A stretch of 64,000 nucleotides of DNA from Streptomyces sp. Tu 3180 (lineage in GTDB: Bacteria; Actinomycetota; Actinomycetes; Streptomycetales; Streptomycetaceae): the NCBI RefSeq assembly GCF_009852415.1, contig NZ_WOXS01000002.1:8286001-8350000 (forward strand), read 5' to 3'. The translations under genes and the position numbers were made by a program. This document shows positions 16,825 to 27,068 of this stretch, piece after piece. The notes under the pieces are model-generated. The model was not told the DNA's origin. It saw only the letters and a list, made by a program, of their open reading frames with translations, and ran no database searches. Every line of letters starts with the position of its first letter. Position 1 is the first letter of the stretch.

Positions 16825-17949
16825 ATGATCCCTTTTGTGATCGGCTCAGGAAGGTTCCGGCGTCGCCATCGTCCGAACGATGGCCAGCGGAAAGCCGTGC
16901 TGCTGTCACCGGTGATCGTCACCGTCCTCATCACCGGCCTGGCGTTCTCCACTCCGAGGGAGATCGCCTTCAGCCGCCTGCTGCCCGCGGCGCCCGCCCT
17001 CGCCGCCGCACTGTGGCCCGTGCTCCCGACGGTCCTGCTGGGGATCTTCTGCTTGCTGATCATGATCGGCCTCAGCTTCGTCTACTCCGATCTGGGGACG
17101 CCGTACACGGCCGCCGCGATCATCGCCGTCACCTTGGCGGCCGCGTACGCGAGTCATCTGCGACTCCAGTGGGAGGAGACGCTCTTCCAGGTCCGGCTCG
17201 TCGCCGACGCGGCCCAGAAGGTGCTGCTGCGGCCGCTGCCGCACCGGGTCCAGGATGTCGAGATCGAGTCGCTGTACCTGGCGGCCCAGGAGCAGGCCCG
17301 GATCGGAGGCGACTTCTACGAGGCCGCCGACACGCCGTACGGCGTCCGGCTGCTCATCGGCGACGTTCGCGGCAAGGGCCTGTCGGCGGTGGGGGCCGCC
17401 TCCGCGGTGATCAACTGCTTCCGGGAGAACGCGTACGACCAGCCCGACCTCGGGGCCCTCGTCCGTCGGCTCCAGACCACCATTTCCCGCTACAGCGCCG
17501 CGGTCCCCGCTGATGACCAGACGGAGCACTTCGCCACCGCCCTGATCGCCGAGATCCCGCACGGCAGCGGGTACGTCAGAATCCTCAACTGCGGGCACCC
17601 GCCGCCGGTGTTCGTGAGCGGCGGGGAGATCCACGTTCTCGAGCCCACCCTCGCCTCGACCCCCCTCAACCTCTCGGCGCTCCTGGGAGACCACTACTAC
17701 GTGGACACCGTCGCCTTCGTCCCGGGCGACCAGATGTTGCTCTACACCGACGGCGTGACGGAGGCCCGCGACCGAGCCGGCGAGTTCTTCCCGCTGGCGG
17801 ACTGGGCGCGGCAGCACCACCAGGCGCCGCCCCGTGAGCTGCTGGACCGGCTGCACGCGGACCTGCTCCGCTACGCGGGCGGAAGGCTCGACGACGACAT
17901 CGCGGCCCTCGCCGTGCGCCGCCGGCACGCCGGGTCTCCGGAGCAGTAG
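16825..17949 (+). CDS. Membrane PP2C-family (SpoIIE-type) phosphatase
   Basis: 374 residues. About three to four N-terminal membrane helices (AVLLSPVIVTVLITGLAF, LLPAAPALAAALWPVLPTVL, LGIFCLLIMIGLSFVY, AAIIAVTLAAAYAS) precede a cytoplasmic SpoIIE/PP2C domain. Domain motifs: QEQARIGGDFYEA, VRLLIGDVRGKGLSAV, EHFATALIAEI, LNCGHPPPVFV, DQMLLYTDGVTEARDR and DDDIAALAV; the metal-binding Asp residues are all present. It probably dephosphorylates an anti-sigma antagonist in a partner-switching pathway, which fits the RsbW-like gene 600 bp upstream, but the pairing is inference. Confidence 0.9.
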   Translation: MIPFVIGSGRFRRRHRPNDGQRKAVLLSPVIVTVLITGLAFSTPREIAFSRLLPAAPALAAALWPVLPTVLLGIFCLLIMIGLSFVYSDLGTPYTAAAIIAVTLAAAYASHLRLQWEETLFQVRLVADAAQKVLLRPLPHRVQDVEIESLYLAAQEQARIGGDFYEAADTPYGVRLLIGDVRGKGLSAVGAASAVINCFRENAYDQPDLGALVRRLQTTISRYSAAVPADDQTEHFATALIAEIPHGSGYVRILNCGHPPPVFVSGGEIHVLEPTLASTPLNLSALLGDHYYVDTVAFVPGDQMLLYTDGVTEARDRAGEFFPLADWARQHHQAPPRELLDRLHADLLRYAGGRLDDDIAALAVRRRHAGSPEQ

Positions 17950-18364
17950 CTCGAGCGCTGTCACGTTGATCGACCGGGGGACGATCCTCGGATTGATCAA
18001 GCTGGGAGGGGTCCTCGACGGGCAGTGCGCCGCCGTACGAGGGCATCGCCGGCCCTGCGTGCCGTCCTCACCGCCCGGGTGAGCAGTGGGGCTGTTCGCG
18101 CACCCGGAGAGCGGGCCGCGGGTACCGCTCCGGTGTCGCAGCGGAGAACGCCGTCATCGGGCGGCCGCCGACCCCTACGGCCGAGCCGTGTCTCCCCCCG
18201 TGTCGCAGAACCACCGGGCTGTCCCGTCCTGGGGGAGACGGGCCGCCCAGCCCTCGGAGCGTGGCGGAACGGACGACATGCGCCAGGCGGGTTCTCCGAT
18301 GCCCGCACGTGCACCTGCAGCTTCTGGCGAGCAAACCGGACAAGACCGAGAGGGGGCAGCGGTC
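17950..18364. other. Intergenic region before cluster edge
   Basis: No gene recognised. Open frames here have poor codon bias and no motifs. It separates the last housekeeping-type gene from the broken fragment and secondary-metabolism genes that follow. Confidence 0.4.
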
Positions 18365-18475
18365 ATGCGTATCGCCGTCTCCGGAGCCAACGGCCTCACC
18401 GGCCGCCTGCTCACCGGCCGCCTGCTCACCGCCCAGGCGCTCGCCGCCGGACATCAGGTCGCCGCGAGGCACTCC
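18365..18475 (+). pseudogene. Fragment of NAD(P)-binding NmrA/SDR-type gene
   Basis: ATG 18365 begins MRIAVSGANGLTGRLL, the Rossmann start of an NmrA-like or atypical SDR protein, then repeats TGRLLTGRLLTAQALAAGHQ. The repeat comes from a 15-bp direct duplication (CTCACCGGCCGCCTG twice, about 18398-18427). After GHQVAA the similarity ends and the frame turns to Arg/Pro-rich nonsense. It looks like the first 35 codons of a gene cut by a rearrangement at the left border of the cluster. Confidence 0.55.
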
Positions 18476-18659
18476 CCAAGAGCCGAGCCGATACGCCGGC
18501 ATCCCGCTGAGGCGCTGCCGCACGCTGCCGGTACCGGGCGGCCGGGCGGCGAAGAAGGCGTAGGGACCGTCCAGCCGGCTCATCCTGACCAGGCCCTTGT
18601 CCGAACCTCTCGGGCCATGTGGACGGGTGGAGGACGGCCAGCTCGGCCGGGTGCCGGGG

Positions 18660-20566
18660 TCAGTAGGCGGTGTGGGGGTGGGGGTAGGGGTCGGGGAGGT
18701 CGAAGGCGTCGGTGAGGGTGGTGAGGTGGGGGGCGAGGTGGTGGGTGAGGGTGGTGTGGGTGTGGGGGAGGTGGTGGATGTGTTCGGGGGTGAGGTGGTG
18801 GTGGGCGAGGAGGTCGCCGGTGTGGGGGGTGATTTGGGTGTGGAGGAAGAGGAGGCAGAGGTGGGTGAGGAGGTCGTGGGTTTCGGGGTCGGTGGTGTGG
18901 TGGAGGGCGTGGAGGTAGGCGTCGGTGGTGGTGAGGGCGGTGTGGGCGGTGAGCATGTGGAGGGCGGCGGGGGCGGCGGTGTTCCAGCGGGCGGTGGGGT
19001 CGTTGGGGGGCCTTGGCGTAGGGCGGTGCGGGCGCGGGTGTGCCACAGGTCGCGGGTGCGGGCGAGGAGGTGGCGCAGGAAGTGGGGGTCGGTGAGTTGG
19101 TGGGGGCCGGTGGGGGGTGGGGGGTGTGGGGTCGGGGGTGTGGTGGAAGAGGAGTTCGGCGGCGGTTTTGGTCCAGATGACGAGGTTGTCGCCTTCGGCG
19201 GTGATGGTGCCTTCGATGTAGGCGGGGAAGGCGGACAGGGGGTTGGTGGGCAGGAGGGCGTGGGCGCCGCAGCGTTCGCGGCATTCGGTGGTGATGGTGC
19301 GGGCCTGCCAGGTGTTCCAGGCTTTGGTGAGGGCGACGAGGCGTTCGGCGTCGGCGCGGTCGGCGGGGGTGTGGCGGGCCCAGCGGTCGGTGGCGGTGCG
19401 GTGCAGGAAGGTCATGCCGTAGGCGGTGGCCAGGGCGGTGAGGAGCCGGCCGTGGTGGGTGCGGTGGGTGTTGAGGGGGATGCGCTGGCCGGGGCGGGGG
19501 CCGCTGACGTGGCGGTGCTGGCCGTGGCGGACGGCGATGGCGAGGGCGGCGCGGGTGGCGCCGACGGCGGCGGCGCTCATGCAGAGTTTGCCGGTGGTGA
19601 CGCGGTTGATGGAGTGCAGGAATCGTTTGCGGGGGTTGCCCAGGGTGCTGGTGAGGGTGCCGGTGTGGTCGAGGCGGCCGTGTTCGGCTTCGAGGAGGGC
19701 CTGGCGGGGCAGGCGGACGTGGTCGAAGGCGGTCAGGCAGTGGTCGACGGGGGCGTCGGGGCGCAGGGGCAGGGGGGTGACGCGGATGCCGGGCAGCGGT
19801 CCGTGGTCGTCGCTGAGGGGGGTGAGGAAGAGGAAGACGCCGTGGTCGCGGCCGCCGGTGAGGAGGCGGGCGGCGACCAGGGCGGTCTTGGGGCCGCCGG
19901 TGGTGCTGGTGTTGGGCATGAATTTCCGGGCGCCGGGGTGGGGGGTGTGCAGGACGAACTCGTCGGTGCGGGGGTCGAGTTCGGCGGTGGTCTCCAGGGC
20001 GAAGCTGTCGTTGCCGTGGTCGACCTCGGTGCACAGGAACGTTCCGGTGCGCTGCAGGGAGGTGAAGGGTGACAGGTCGCGCCGGTCGTCCGGGTGGTCC
20101 AGGAGGCTGCCGAGGAAGAGGTTGTAGTGGATGCTGGCGAGGGTGCACAGGCCGCCGCCGCCGTCCGCGATCGCGGTCCATTCGTGCAGGGCGGCCAGCA
20201 GGTGGGGGTCGCGGGCCAGTCGGGCGGGGTCGTCGAGGGTGTCGTTGACCAGGCGGAGGCGTTCGTAGGACCGGGCGACCTGCTGGGCGGGGGACAGGTC
20301 CGGGCGGGGGCGGAACGTTTCGCCGGCGATGAGCCGGCGCCAGGGGGCGTGGATGCGGTTGCGTTCGCTGCGGGGGCCGAACAGCAGGCGGGTCAGCTCC
20401 CGGGCGGGGGTCAGGGCGAGCGGCGCGAAGCGGTCGAAGGCCGGGCCGCCGGGGGCCGGGCCGCCGGGGCCGGGCGCTGTCCGCCCGGGCCGCGCTGGGC
20501 CGGGAAGGCGGGTGTGGCGCCGGGTGCTGTGGAGCGTTCCTCGGGCTGGACTGTCACAAGGACCAT
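18660..20566 (-). CDS. aco: Acyl-CoA oxidase, avenolide Aco-like (with apparent local frameshifts)
   Basis: About 635-650 residues, the size of peroxisome-type acyl-CoA oxidases, FAD enzymes that introduce the alpha,beta double bond in acyl-CoA. Recognisable parts: GTFLCTEVDHGNDSFALETT, FMPNTSTTGGPKTALVAARL, SINRVTTGKLCMSAAAVG, ITTECRERCGAHALL and the catalytic-Glu region YIEGTITAEGDNLVIW. Between about 19120 and 19005 the frame is shifted: the sensible sequence HQLTDPHFLRHLLARTRDLW is in another frame, entered and left at C/G runs. ATG 20566 has a good ribosome site (GGGGAGAGG) but is in another frame; otherwise TTG 20618 starts the main frame. Placement beside the receptor and P450 genes matches avenolide-type signal synthesis. 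Confidence 0.8.
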
Positions 20567-20620
20567 GGCCCTCTCCCCGTTGTCGCAGTTCCGGAAGGCG
20601 TGCCGTGCGGTGAGCCAAGA

Positions 20621-20644
20621 AGATACGGACCTACCGGTTTTCTT
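20621..20644. promoter_or_regulatory. ARE-like operator, aco side
   Basis: 24 bp matching the butyrolactone-receptor autoregulatory element consensus (ANAWACNNACYNNNCGGTTTKTTT as I remember it) at all but one defined position: it starts AGATACGGACC and ends CCGGTTTTCTT. It lies about 55 bp upstream of the likely ATG of the leftward acyl-CoA oxidase gene, where receptor binding would block its promoter. Confidence 0.75.
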
Positions 20645-20884
20645 ACAAGTCAAAGATGAGCAAAACGAGACCGCCGCTGTGGCGGCTTCGGGCCCGGCCG
20701 GGTAGCGGAATGCCCGCTTCGGGCGGGGAGGGGCCCGTTATATCCGGCCGGTGCGGGCGGACGCCGGTCAAACGGAAACCGTCCGCTGGGTTTTCTTCAG
20801 GTGCGCGGCATCCGGGGAAACCCGCCCGGAGGGGGCGTTCCCGGCGTCCGGCCCGCCGCTTGATCCGGGCCGGGGCGGATGGGA

Positions 20885-20908
20885 GGATACGAACCTGTCG
20901 GTTTCTTT
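20885..20908. promoter_or_regulatory. ARE-like operator, receptor side
   Basis: Second 24-bp ARE-like site (GGATACGAACCT...GTCGGTTTCTTT), two mismatches to the same consensus and clearly related to the site at 20621. It lies 30 bp before the GTG of the receptor gene, the position expected for autorepression. Confidence 0.75.
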
Positions 20909-20938
20909 CCGGGGTCTTCCCGGTGGCGGAGGTGGGCG

Positions 20939-21619
20939 GTGGCGTTGCAGGAACGCGCGGTCAGGACGCGCCATTCCATCCTGGTCGCCGCCGCCGCGGT
21001 GTTCGCCGAGGTGGGGTACGAGGCGGCGACGATCTCGGAGATCCTGCAGCGGGCCAGTGTCACCAAGGGGGCCCTGTACTTCCACTTCTCCTCCAAGGAG
21101 GAGCTGGCCCAGGAGGTGCTGGCGCACCAGCTGGCCTCGGCGCCGCCGCTGCCCGCGCGCCGGCTGGCGCTGCAGGAGGGGCTGGACGCCACCTTCCTGC
21201 TGGCCCACCTGCTGAGCACCGGTGATCCGCTGGTGCGCGGCAGCATCCGGCTCACGGTCGACCAGGGCTCTCCGCAGGACGGCCTGGACCGGCAGGTGCC
21301 GATGGCGGCGTGGCTGCAGCACAACGTCGCCCTGCTCACCCGGGCCAGGGACAACGGCGAGCTGCTGCCGCACGTCGACATCGAGGACGCCGCGCGGGTG
21401 TTCGTGGCGGCCTTCACCGGGTGCCAGATCCTGTCGAAGATCATGACCGGGCACGCCGACCTCGCCGAGCGGGTGTCCTCCATCGAGCGGCACCTGATGT
21501 CCAGCATCGCGGTGCCGGCGGTGCTCATCCGGCTCGACATGGCGCCGGACCGCGGCGCCCGGGTCTACGAACAGGCCCTGCAGCTGCGCCGGGAGGCCGG
21601 GGCGGTGGCCGTCGACTGA
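20939..21619 (+). CDS. alpZ: Gamma-butyrolactone/butenolide receptor, TetR family (AlpZ/AvaR1-like)
   Basis: 226 residues. GTG 20939 is chosen for the GGAGG upstream and because VALQERAVRTRHSILVAAAA is the typical ArpA/ScbR start. The helix-turn-helix (about 10-55) reads EVGYEAATISEILQRASVTK then GALYFHFSSKEEL, the hallmark of autoregulator receptors. The C-terminal ligand domain has the Trp-containing AAWLQHNVALLTRARDNGEL and FTGCQILSKIMTGHADL. It represses its own gene and cluster activators until a diffusible signal binds. Two ARE-like sites lie between it and the divergent acyl-CoA oxidase. By position and targets it corresponds to AlpZ of the alp cluster. Confidence 0.88.
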   Translation: MALQERAVRTRHSILVAAAAVFAEVGYEAATISEILQRASVTKGALYFHFSSKEELAQEVLAHQLASAPPLPARRLALQEGLDATFLLAHLLSTGDPLVRGSIRLTVDQGSPQDGLDRQVPMAAWLQHNVALLTRARDNGELLPHVDIEDAARVFVAAFTGCQILSKIMTGHADLAERVSSIERHLMSSIAVPAVLIRLDMAPDRGARVYEQALQLRREAGAVAVD

Positions 21620-21724
21620 CGCCGCACCCCCTCGGTTTCCTCAATCCGGGCCGCGGTCCGGCCGGGGCGCGCACGGGCACGTCGCAACACAACTGGGCAA
21701 GGCCGAACCTGGGGGAGTGCCGAA

Positions 21725-22954
21725 ATGGGAACGACTGCCTGTCCTTACGCCCTGGACGTGACGGGGCGCGACCTCGCCGCGGAGGCGGCGATGCTGCGGG
21801 AGCAGGGGCCCGCGGTGCGGGTGGAGCTGCCCGGCGGGGTGCTCGCCTGGGCGGTGGTGGGCCGCGCCCACGTGGAGCGGCTGCTCACCGACCGCCGGGT
21901 CTCCCGGGACGCGCGCCGGCACTGGCCCGCGTTCATCGCCGGGGAGATCACCCACGAGTGGCCGCTGTATCCGTGGGTGGCCAACGAGAACATGCTCTTC
22001 TCCTACGGGCAGGACCACGCCCGGCTGCGCCGGCTGATCGCCGGGGCGTTCACCGCGCGCCGCTCGCGCGACCAGCGGCCCACGGTGCGGCGCATCGCGG
22101 CGGACCTCCTGGACGACCTGGCCGGCACGCCGGCCGGGACCGCGGTGGACCTGCGCACCGCCTACGCCGAACTGCTGCCGCTGCGGGTCATCTGCGAGCT
22201 GTACGGCGTGCCCCGCGGCGCCGCCGCCGACGAGCTGAGCTCCGCCCTGCACGCGGTCTTCTGCAGCACCCTGAGCGCCGAGGAGATGACCGCCGCGCGC
22301 CTGCGCGCCTACGGGCTGCTCGCCCAGCTGGTGGCGGCCAAGCGCAAGGAGCCCGGTGACGACCTGACCACCTCGCTGATCGACGCGCGGGACAGGGAGG
22401 ACCGCCTCACCGAGGACGAACTGCTCGGCACGCTCTTCATGATGATCGCCGCGGGCCAGGACACCACCGCCGTCCTGATCACCAATGCCGTCGCGGCCCT
22501 GCTGACCCACCCCGAGCAGCTCGAGCACGTCCGCGCCGGCCGCGCCGGCTGGAGCGACGTGATCGACGAGACCCTGCGGGTGCACACGCCCCCGGCGTTC
22601 GCGCCCATGCGGTTCGCCGTCGAGGACATCGACCTGGACGGCGTGCTGATCAGACAGGGCGACCCCATCGTCGTCGGGTTCCACGCGGCGGGACTGGAAC
22701 CGCAGCGGCACGGGCCCGACGCCGGCCGCTTCGACCTGCTGCGCGACCGCAGCGCCGGCCACCTCGGCTTCGGCCACGGCACCCACCGGTGCCTGGGCGC
22801 CCCGCTCGCCGAGATCGAGGCCGGCGTCGCCTTCGCCGAACTCTTCGCCCGCTACCCGGACCTGAGGCTGGCCTGCGCACCGCAGGACCTCCAGCCGATG
22901 CCCACCTTCATGCTCCACGGCCACCGCTCGCTGCCCGTGCTGCTCGGCCCCTGA
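21725..22954 (+). CDS. Cytochrome P450, avenolide Cyp17-like by position
   Basis: 409 residues, normal for a soluble bacterial P450. Motifs: oxygen-binding I helix MMIAAGQDTTAVLI, K helix ETLR, and heme loop FGHGTHRCLGAPLAEIE with heme-ligand Cys356. It hydroxylates a small substrate using external ferredoxin and reductase. Placed directly after the receptor gene and across from acyl-CoA oxidase, it matches the third member of avenolide-type butenolide biosynthesis, where a P450 oxidises the acyl chain. A polyketide-tailoring role is possible but less favoured by context. A strong hairpin follows the stop. Confidence 0.88.
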   Translation: MGTTACPYALDVTGRDLAAEAAMLREQGPAVRVELPGGVLAWAVVGRAHVERLLTDRRVSRDARRHWPAFIAGEITHEWPLYPWVANENMLFSYGQDHARLRRLIAGAFTARRSRDQRPTVRRIAADLLDDLAGTPAGTAVDLRTAYAELLPLRVICELYGVPRGAAADELSSALHAVFCSTLSAEEMTAARLRAYGLLAQLVAAKRKEPGDDLTTSLIDARDREDRLTEDELLGTLFMMIAAGQDTTAVLITNAVAALLTHPEQLEHVRAGRAGWSDVIDETLRVHTPPAFAPMRFAVEDIDLDGVLIRQGDPIVVGFHAAGLEPQRHGPDAGRFDLLRDRSAGHLGFGHGTHRCLGAPLAEIEAGVAFAELFARYPDLRLACAPQDLQPMPTFMLHGHRSLPVLLGP

Positions 22955-22964
22955 CACCCACCGC

Positions 22965-23000
22965 GTCCGCCGCCCCCCGGGGGGGGGCGGGGCGGCGGAC
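22965..23000 (+). terminator. Hairpin after P450 gene
   Basis: Perfect 12-bp inverted repeat, GTCCGCCGCCCC (22965-22976) and GGGGCGGCGGAC (22989-23000), with a 12-base G/C loop, 10 bp after the P450 stop. No T run, as is usual for Streptomyces terminators. Confidence 0.7.
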
Positions 23001-24060
23001 ACGGCCGGACGGCACCCCACCCACCCGCCCCGCCCGCACGGGAAGGGCGGGCGGCGAGAGGGGCGGGGCGGCGGGGGCGGGGCCGCACGGCGCCCGGCCC
23101 CGCACCACCGCCCCGGCACCCCTGCCGGCCCCCGCGGGCCCCGGCGGGTGCCCGCGGCGCTCCGGCACCCCGGGGACCGTCCCGGACACGGGCACGAGCG
23201 GCCCGCAACCGGCCCGCAACCGGCCCGGGACCGGACGCGCGGGACCGGCCCGGACGGCCGCGCGCACCGCGCCGGCACCCGGGCCGCCCGCGTCCGCCGG
23301 GGCCCCGCCGCCGGACGCACCCCCTTTCCCCCCGCAACCGCCGCCCGGTACCGCGGTGCGCCCGGCGGCGGGCGCGGACGGCGGTACGGCGCCCGGGCAC
23401 GCGGCGCGCCCGGCGGCGCGCCGGCGCCGGTGCGCACCGCGTCCGCAGGCGCCACCCCGCCCGGCGGACCGGGGCGGCGCGCGGCGCCGGCCCGGTGCCC
23501 GCCGGGCACCGGCGCGTCCGCCGGGGGAGGGGCGCCGGCCGGGCGCCGTGCGGGGCCGGGGAGCACCGCCGGCGCGGCCGCTCCCTCCCGGCGCCGGCCG
23601 CGCAGCGGCCCGCGGGCACCTGCGGGACCGGCCGGCGCCCGCAGCCTCCCGGCCGCGGGCGCGGCGTGAGGGCGGCCCGGGCGAAGGCGGCACGCCCCGC
23701 CGCGGCAAGGGGCCCGCGGCCGGCACCGCACGGCGAGCGGACGCGCCCCCTGCTGCCGCCGGCCGGCCGCGCCGGAAAGACCCGGCGGGCCCCGGCCTCG
23801 GCACGGGCCTCCGCCCGGCGCCCGGTGCCGGGCGGAGCCCCGCCGGCGGGACGCGGGCGCGCCCCTCCGCCCGCCCCGGCCCGCCCTCGCCGTCCCGCCC
23901 GCCCCGGCCCGCCCGCCCCCGTCGTCCCGCCCGCCCCGGCCCGCCCGCCCCCGTCGTCCCGCCCGCCCCGGCCCGCCCTCGCCGCCCCGGCCCGCCCTCG
24001 CCGTCCCGCCCGCCCCGGCCCGCCCGCCCCCGTCGTCCGGCCTGCCCGGGTGCCCGCCCC
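23001..24060. repeat. Extremely GC-rich low-complexity spacer with 32-bp tandem repeats
   Basis: About 1.06 kb with almost no A or T and no believable protein in any frame. Open frames on both strands give only Ala/Arg/Pro/Gly strings. At 23881-24045 there is a tandem array: a 32-bp unit starting CCGCCCGCCCCCGTCGTCCC is present twice in exact copies (23909-23940, 23941-23972), flanked by 28-bp variants (23881-23908, 23992-24019) and a 19-bp partial copy. It separates the signalling genes from the carboxylase genes. Origin unknown; replication slippage in a non-coding spacer is likely. Confidence 0.7.
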
Positions 24061-24110
24061 CGCCGCTCCCGGCCGCGCCCCGGCCGGGCGGGGCGCGGCC
24101 GGGAGCGGCG
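24061..24110. terminator. Perfect 22-bp inverted repeat
   Basis: CGCCGCTCCCGGCCGCGCCC... (24061-24082) is exactly complementary to 24089-24110 with a 6-base loop GCCGGG. It lies 110 bp before the small carboxylase-subunit gene. It may insulate that gene from read-through from the left, acting as a terminator or strong RNA hairpin. Confidence 0.6.
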
Positions 24111-24220
24111 GGGAAGTTCCGGCCGGGACCGTCCGGACGGTCTCGACCGGTTCGAGAGCGGCCCTTGAGCGCGGTGGCCGACGGTTGCGGGGAGCTTCGA
24201 CAAGAGGGGGAGGCGGCCGG

Positions 24221-24418
24221 ATGGACAGCCCGCACGCCGTACTTCGTGTGGAGCGGGGCCGGGCCACGCGCGAGGAGCTGGCCGCGGTCACCGCCGTGCT
24301 GGTCTCGCTGCTGGCCGCGCGGGAGGCGGACACCGGTTCCGGGCCGGCGCCCGGATCGGCGCCGTGGCGCCCCGAGCGGGCCGCCGAGGCCTACCGCTCC
24401 CCCTACAACTGGCAGTAG
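24221..24418 (+). CDS. Acyl-CoA carboxylase epsilon subunit
   Basis: 65 residues, ATG 24221 after GGGGGAGG. The sequence follows the AccE/PccE pattern: VLRVERGRATREELAAVTAV near the start (usually '..vvrGxatpeElAAlvavl') and WRPERAAEAYRSPYNWQ at the C-terminus (usually '..YRxPgsW'). In Streptomyces the epsilon subunit stabilises the alpha-beta carboxylase complex that makes malonyl- or methylmalonyl-CoA. It lies 108 bp before the beta-subunit gene, with an ARE-like site between them, so the two may be transcribed separately. Confidence 0.8.
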   Translation: MDSPHAVLRVERGRATREELAAVTAVLVSLLAAREADTGSGPAPGSAPWRPERAAEAYRSPYNWQ

Positions 24419-24459
24419 GTCCGCGGGGCGCCTGCCCTGGTACATTCGTGTGCGCGCCA

Positions 24460-24483
24460 ACAAACCGTCCTAGCGGTTTGTTG
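24460..24483. promoter_or_regulatory. ARE-like operator before carboxylase gene
   Basis: Contains the palindrome CAACAAACCG (24458-24467), 6-bp spacer, CGGTTTGTTG (24474-24483) with perfect 10-bp arms. As a 24-mer from 24460 it has two mismatches to the ARE consensus. It lies 44 bp upstream of the GTG of the carboxylase gene. The alp cluster is reported to have an AlpZ target before alpX-alpW, the same position. Confidence 0.78.
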
Positions 24484-24526
24484 CCGGGAGGCAGTGTCGG
24501 CCGCACCGCGAGGAGGGAGTTGTCCA

Positions 24527-26119
<1,593 letters not shown>

Positions 26120-26130
26120 CGGAGCAGCTG

Positions 26131-26781
26131 ATGGTCAAGCAGGAACGCGCAGTGCGCACACGCGAAGCCCTGGTGCGGGCGGCGGCCGAGGCGTTCGACC
26201 AGGACGGCTTCGCGGTCGCCTCGCTCACCCGGATCAGTTCCCGGGCCGGGGTGAGCAGCGGCGCACTGCACTTCCACTTCGCCAACAAGGCGGCGCTGGC
26301 GGACGCCGTGGAGGAGGCGGCCGCGGTGGTGCTGCGGACCATCACGCAGGAGGCCGCCCGCCCCGGGCGCAGCCCGCTGCAGCACCTGATCGACGCCACC
26401 CACCGGCTCGCCGAGGTGCTGCGCGAGGACGTGGTGCTGCGCGCGGGGTTCGAGCTGAGCGGCGAGGCCACCCGGGTGCCGCGCACCGACCTGCGCCGGT
26501 GCTGGCGCCACCGGGTCGAGCAGCAGGTGCGCCGCTGCGCCGAGAGCGGCGAGCTGCGCGAGGACGCGACCGCGGACCAGGTCGTCACCGCCGTGGTGGC
26601 GGCGACCGTGGGCGTGGAGGTGCTCGGGGTGCGGGACGCCGCCTGGCTCGCCCCGGACACGATCGCGCAGCTGTGGCGGCTGCTGCTGCCCACGCTGGCG
26701 TCCGAGGCCGCCCTGGCCCGGCTCAGCCCCGAGGGCCCGGCCCGGCCCGCGGCCGGCCCCCCGGCCCGCGACACCCGCTAG
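26131..26781 (+). CDS. alpW: Receptor-like TetR regulator (AlpW-like pseudo-receptor)
   Basis: 216 residues, ATG 26131. The N-terminus KQERAVRTREALVRAAAEAF with HTH VASLTRISSRAGVSSGALHF is again of the ArpA/ScbR type. The C-terminal half (CWRHRVEQQVRRCAESGELR, VVAATVGVEVLGVRDAAWLA) differs from that of the 20939 protein, as in ScbR2/JadR2-type pseudo-receptors that answer to antibiotics rather than butyrolactones. The C-terminus is a Pro/Ala-rich tail. It follows the carboxylase gene in the same operon. In the alp cluster AlpW is a late repressor that switches production off; the same role is inferred here. Confidence 0.85.
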   Translation: MVKQERAVRTREALVRAAAEAFDQDGFAVASLTRISSRAGVSSGALHFHFANKAALADAVEEAAAVVLRTITQEAARPGRSPLQHLIDATHRLAEVLREDVVLRAGFELSGEATRVPRTDLRRCWRHRVEQQVRRCAESGELREDATADQVVTAVVAATVGVEVLGVRDAAWLAPDTIAQLWRLLLPTLASEAALARLSPEGPARPAAGPPARDTR

Positions 26782-26844
26782 AAGACCGCCCGGTATCTTT
26801 CCCCGGCCCCCGCCGGCCGGCCCCGGGCGGGGACGGCGGCCGCA

Positions 26845-26882
26845 CGCCCCCGGCCCGCGCACCGACGCGCGGGCCGGGGGCG
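26845..26882 (+). terminator. Hairpin after alpW-like gene
   Basis: Perfect 16-bp inverted repeat CGCCCCCGGCCCGCGC (26845-26860) and GCGCGGGCCGGGGGCG (26867-26882), 6-base loop, 63 bp after the TetR stop. Confidence 0.75.
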
Positions 26883-27068
26883 CACGTTTTCGGCCGGACG
26901 GATCCGGCCGTCCGGCGGCGCTTTGTTTTCGCTGCTCTGTGCGGTGCCGGAGCGGAATCCGGGCTTCAGCCTGGGCTCTTGCCTGGCCGCGCGGCCCCGG
27001 CGTCCCGCCGCGCCCGGTCCTCGTCTGGCCGGATACCGCCGCTCGAGCCGGGCTGTGTCTGTCCTGTG

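Noticed and set aside
18660..20072. A rightward protein of about 490 residues opposite the acyl-CoA oxidase
   Set aside because: It is Gly/Val-rich antisense of a well-recognised acyl-CoA oxidase and has no family features.
20879..20938. Upstream in-frame ATG for the butyrolactone-type receptor
   Set aside because: It would start inside the ARE region and add a non-homologous extension; GTG 20939 has GGAGG upstream and gives the typical family N-terminus.
23881..24045. CRISPR array from the repeated 32-bp units
   Set aside because: Repeats are directly adjacent with no spacers, vary in length, and no cas gene is present; this is a simple tandem repeat.
22789..24203. Long open frames on both strands across the GC-rich spacer (over 400 codons each)
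   Set aside because: They consist only of Ala, Arg, Pro and Gly strings produced by the absence of A/T (hence of stops); no ribosome sites, motifs or domain-like composition.
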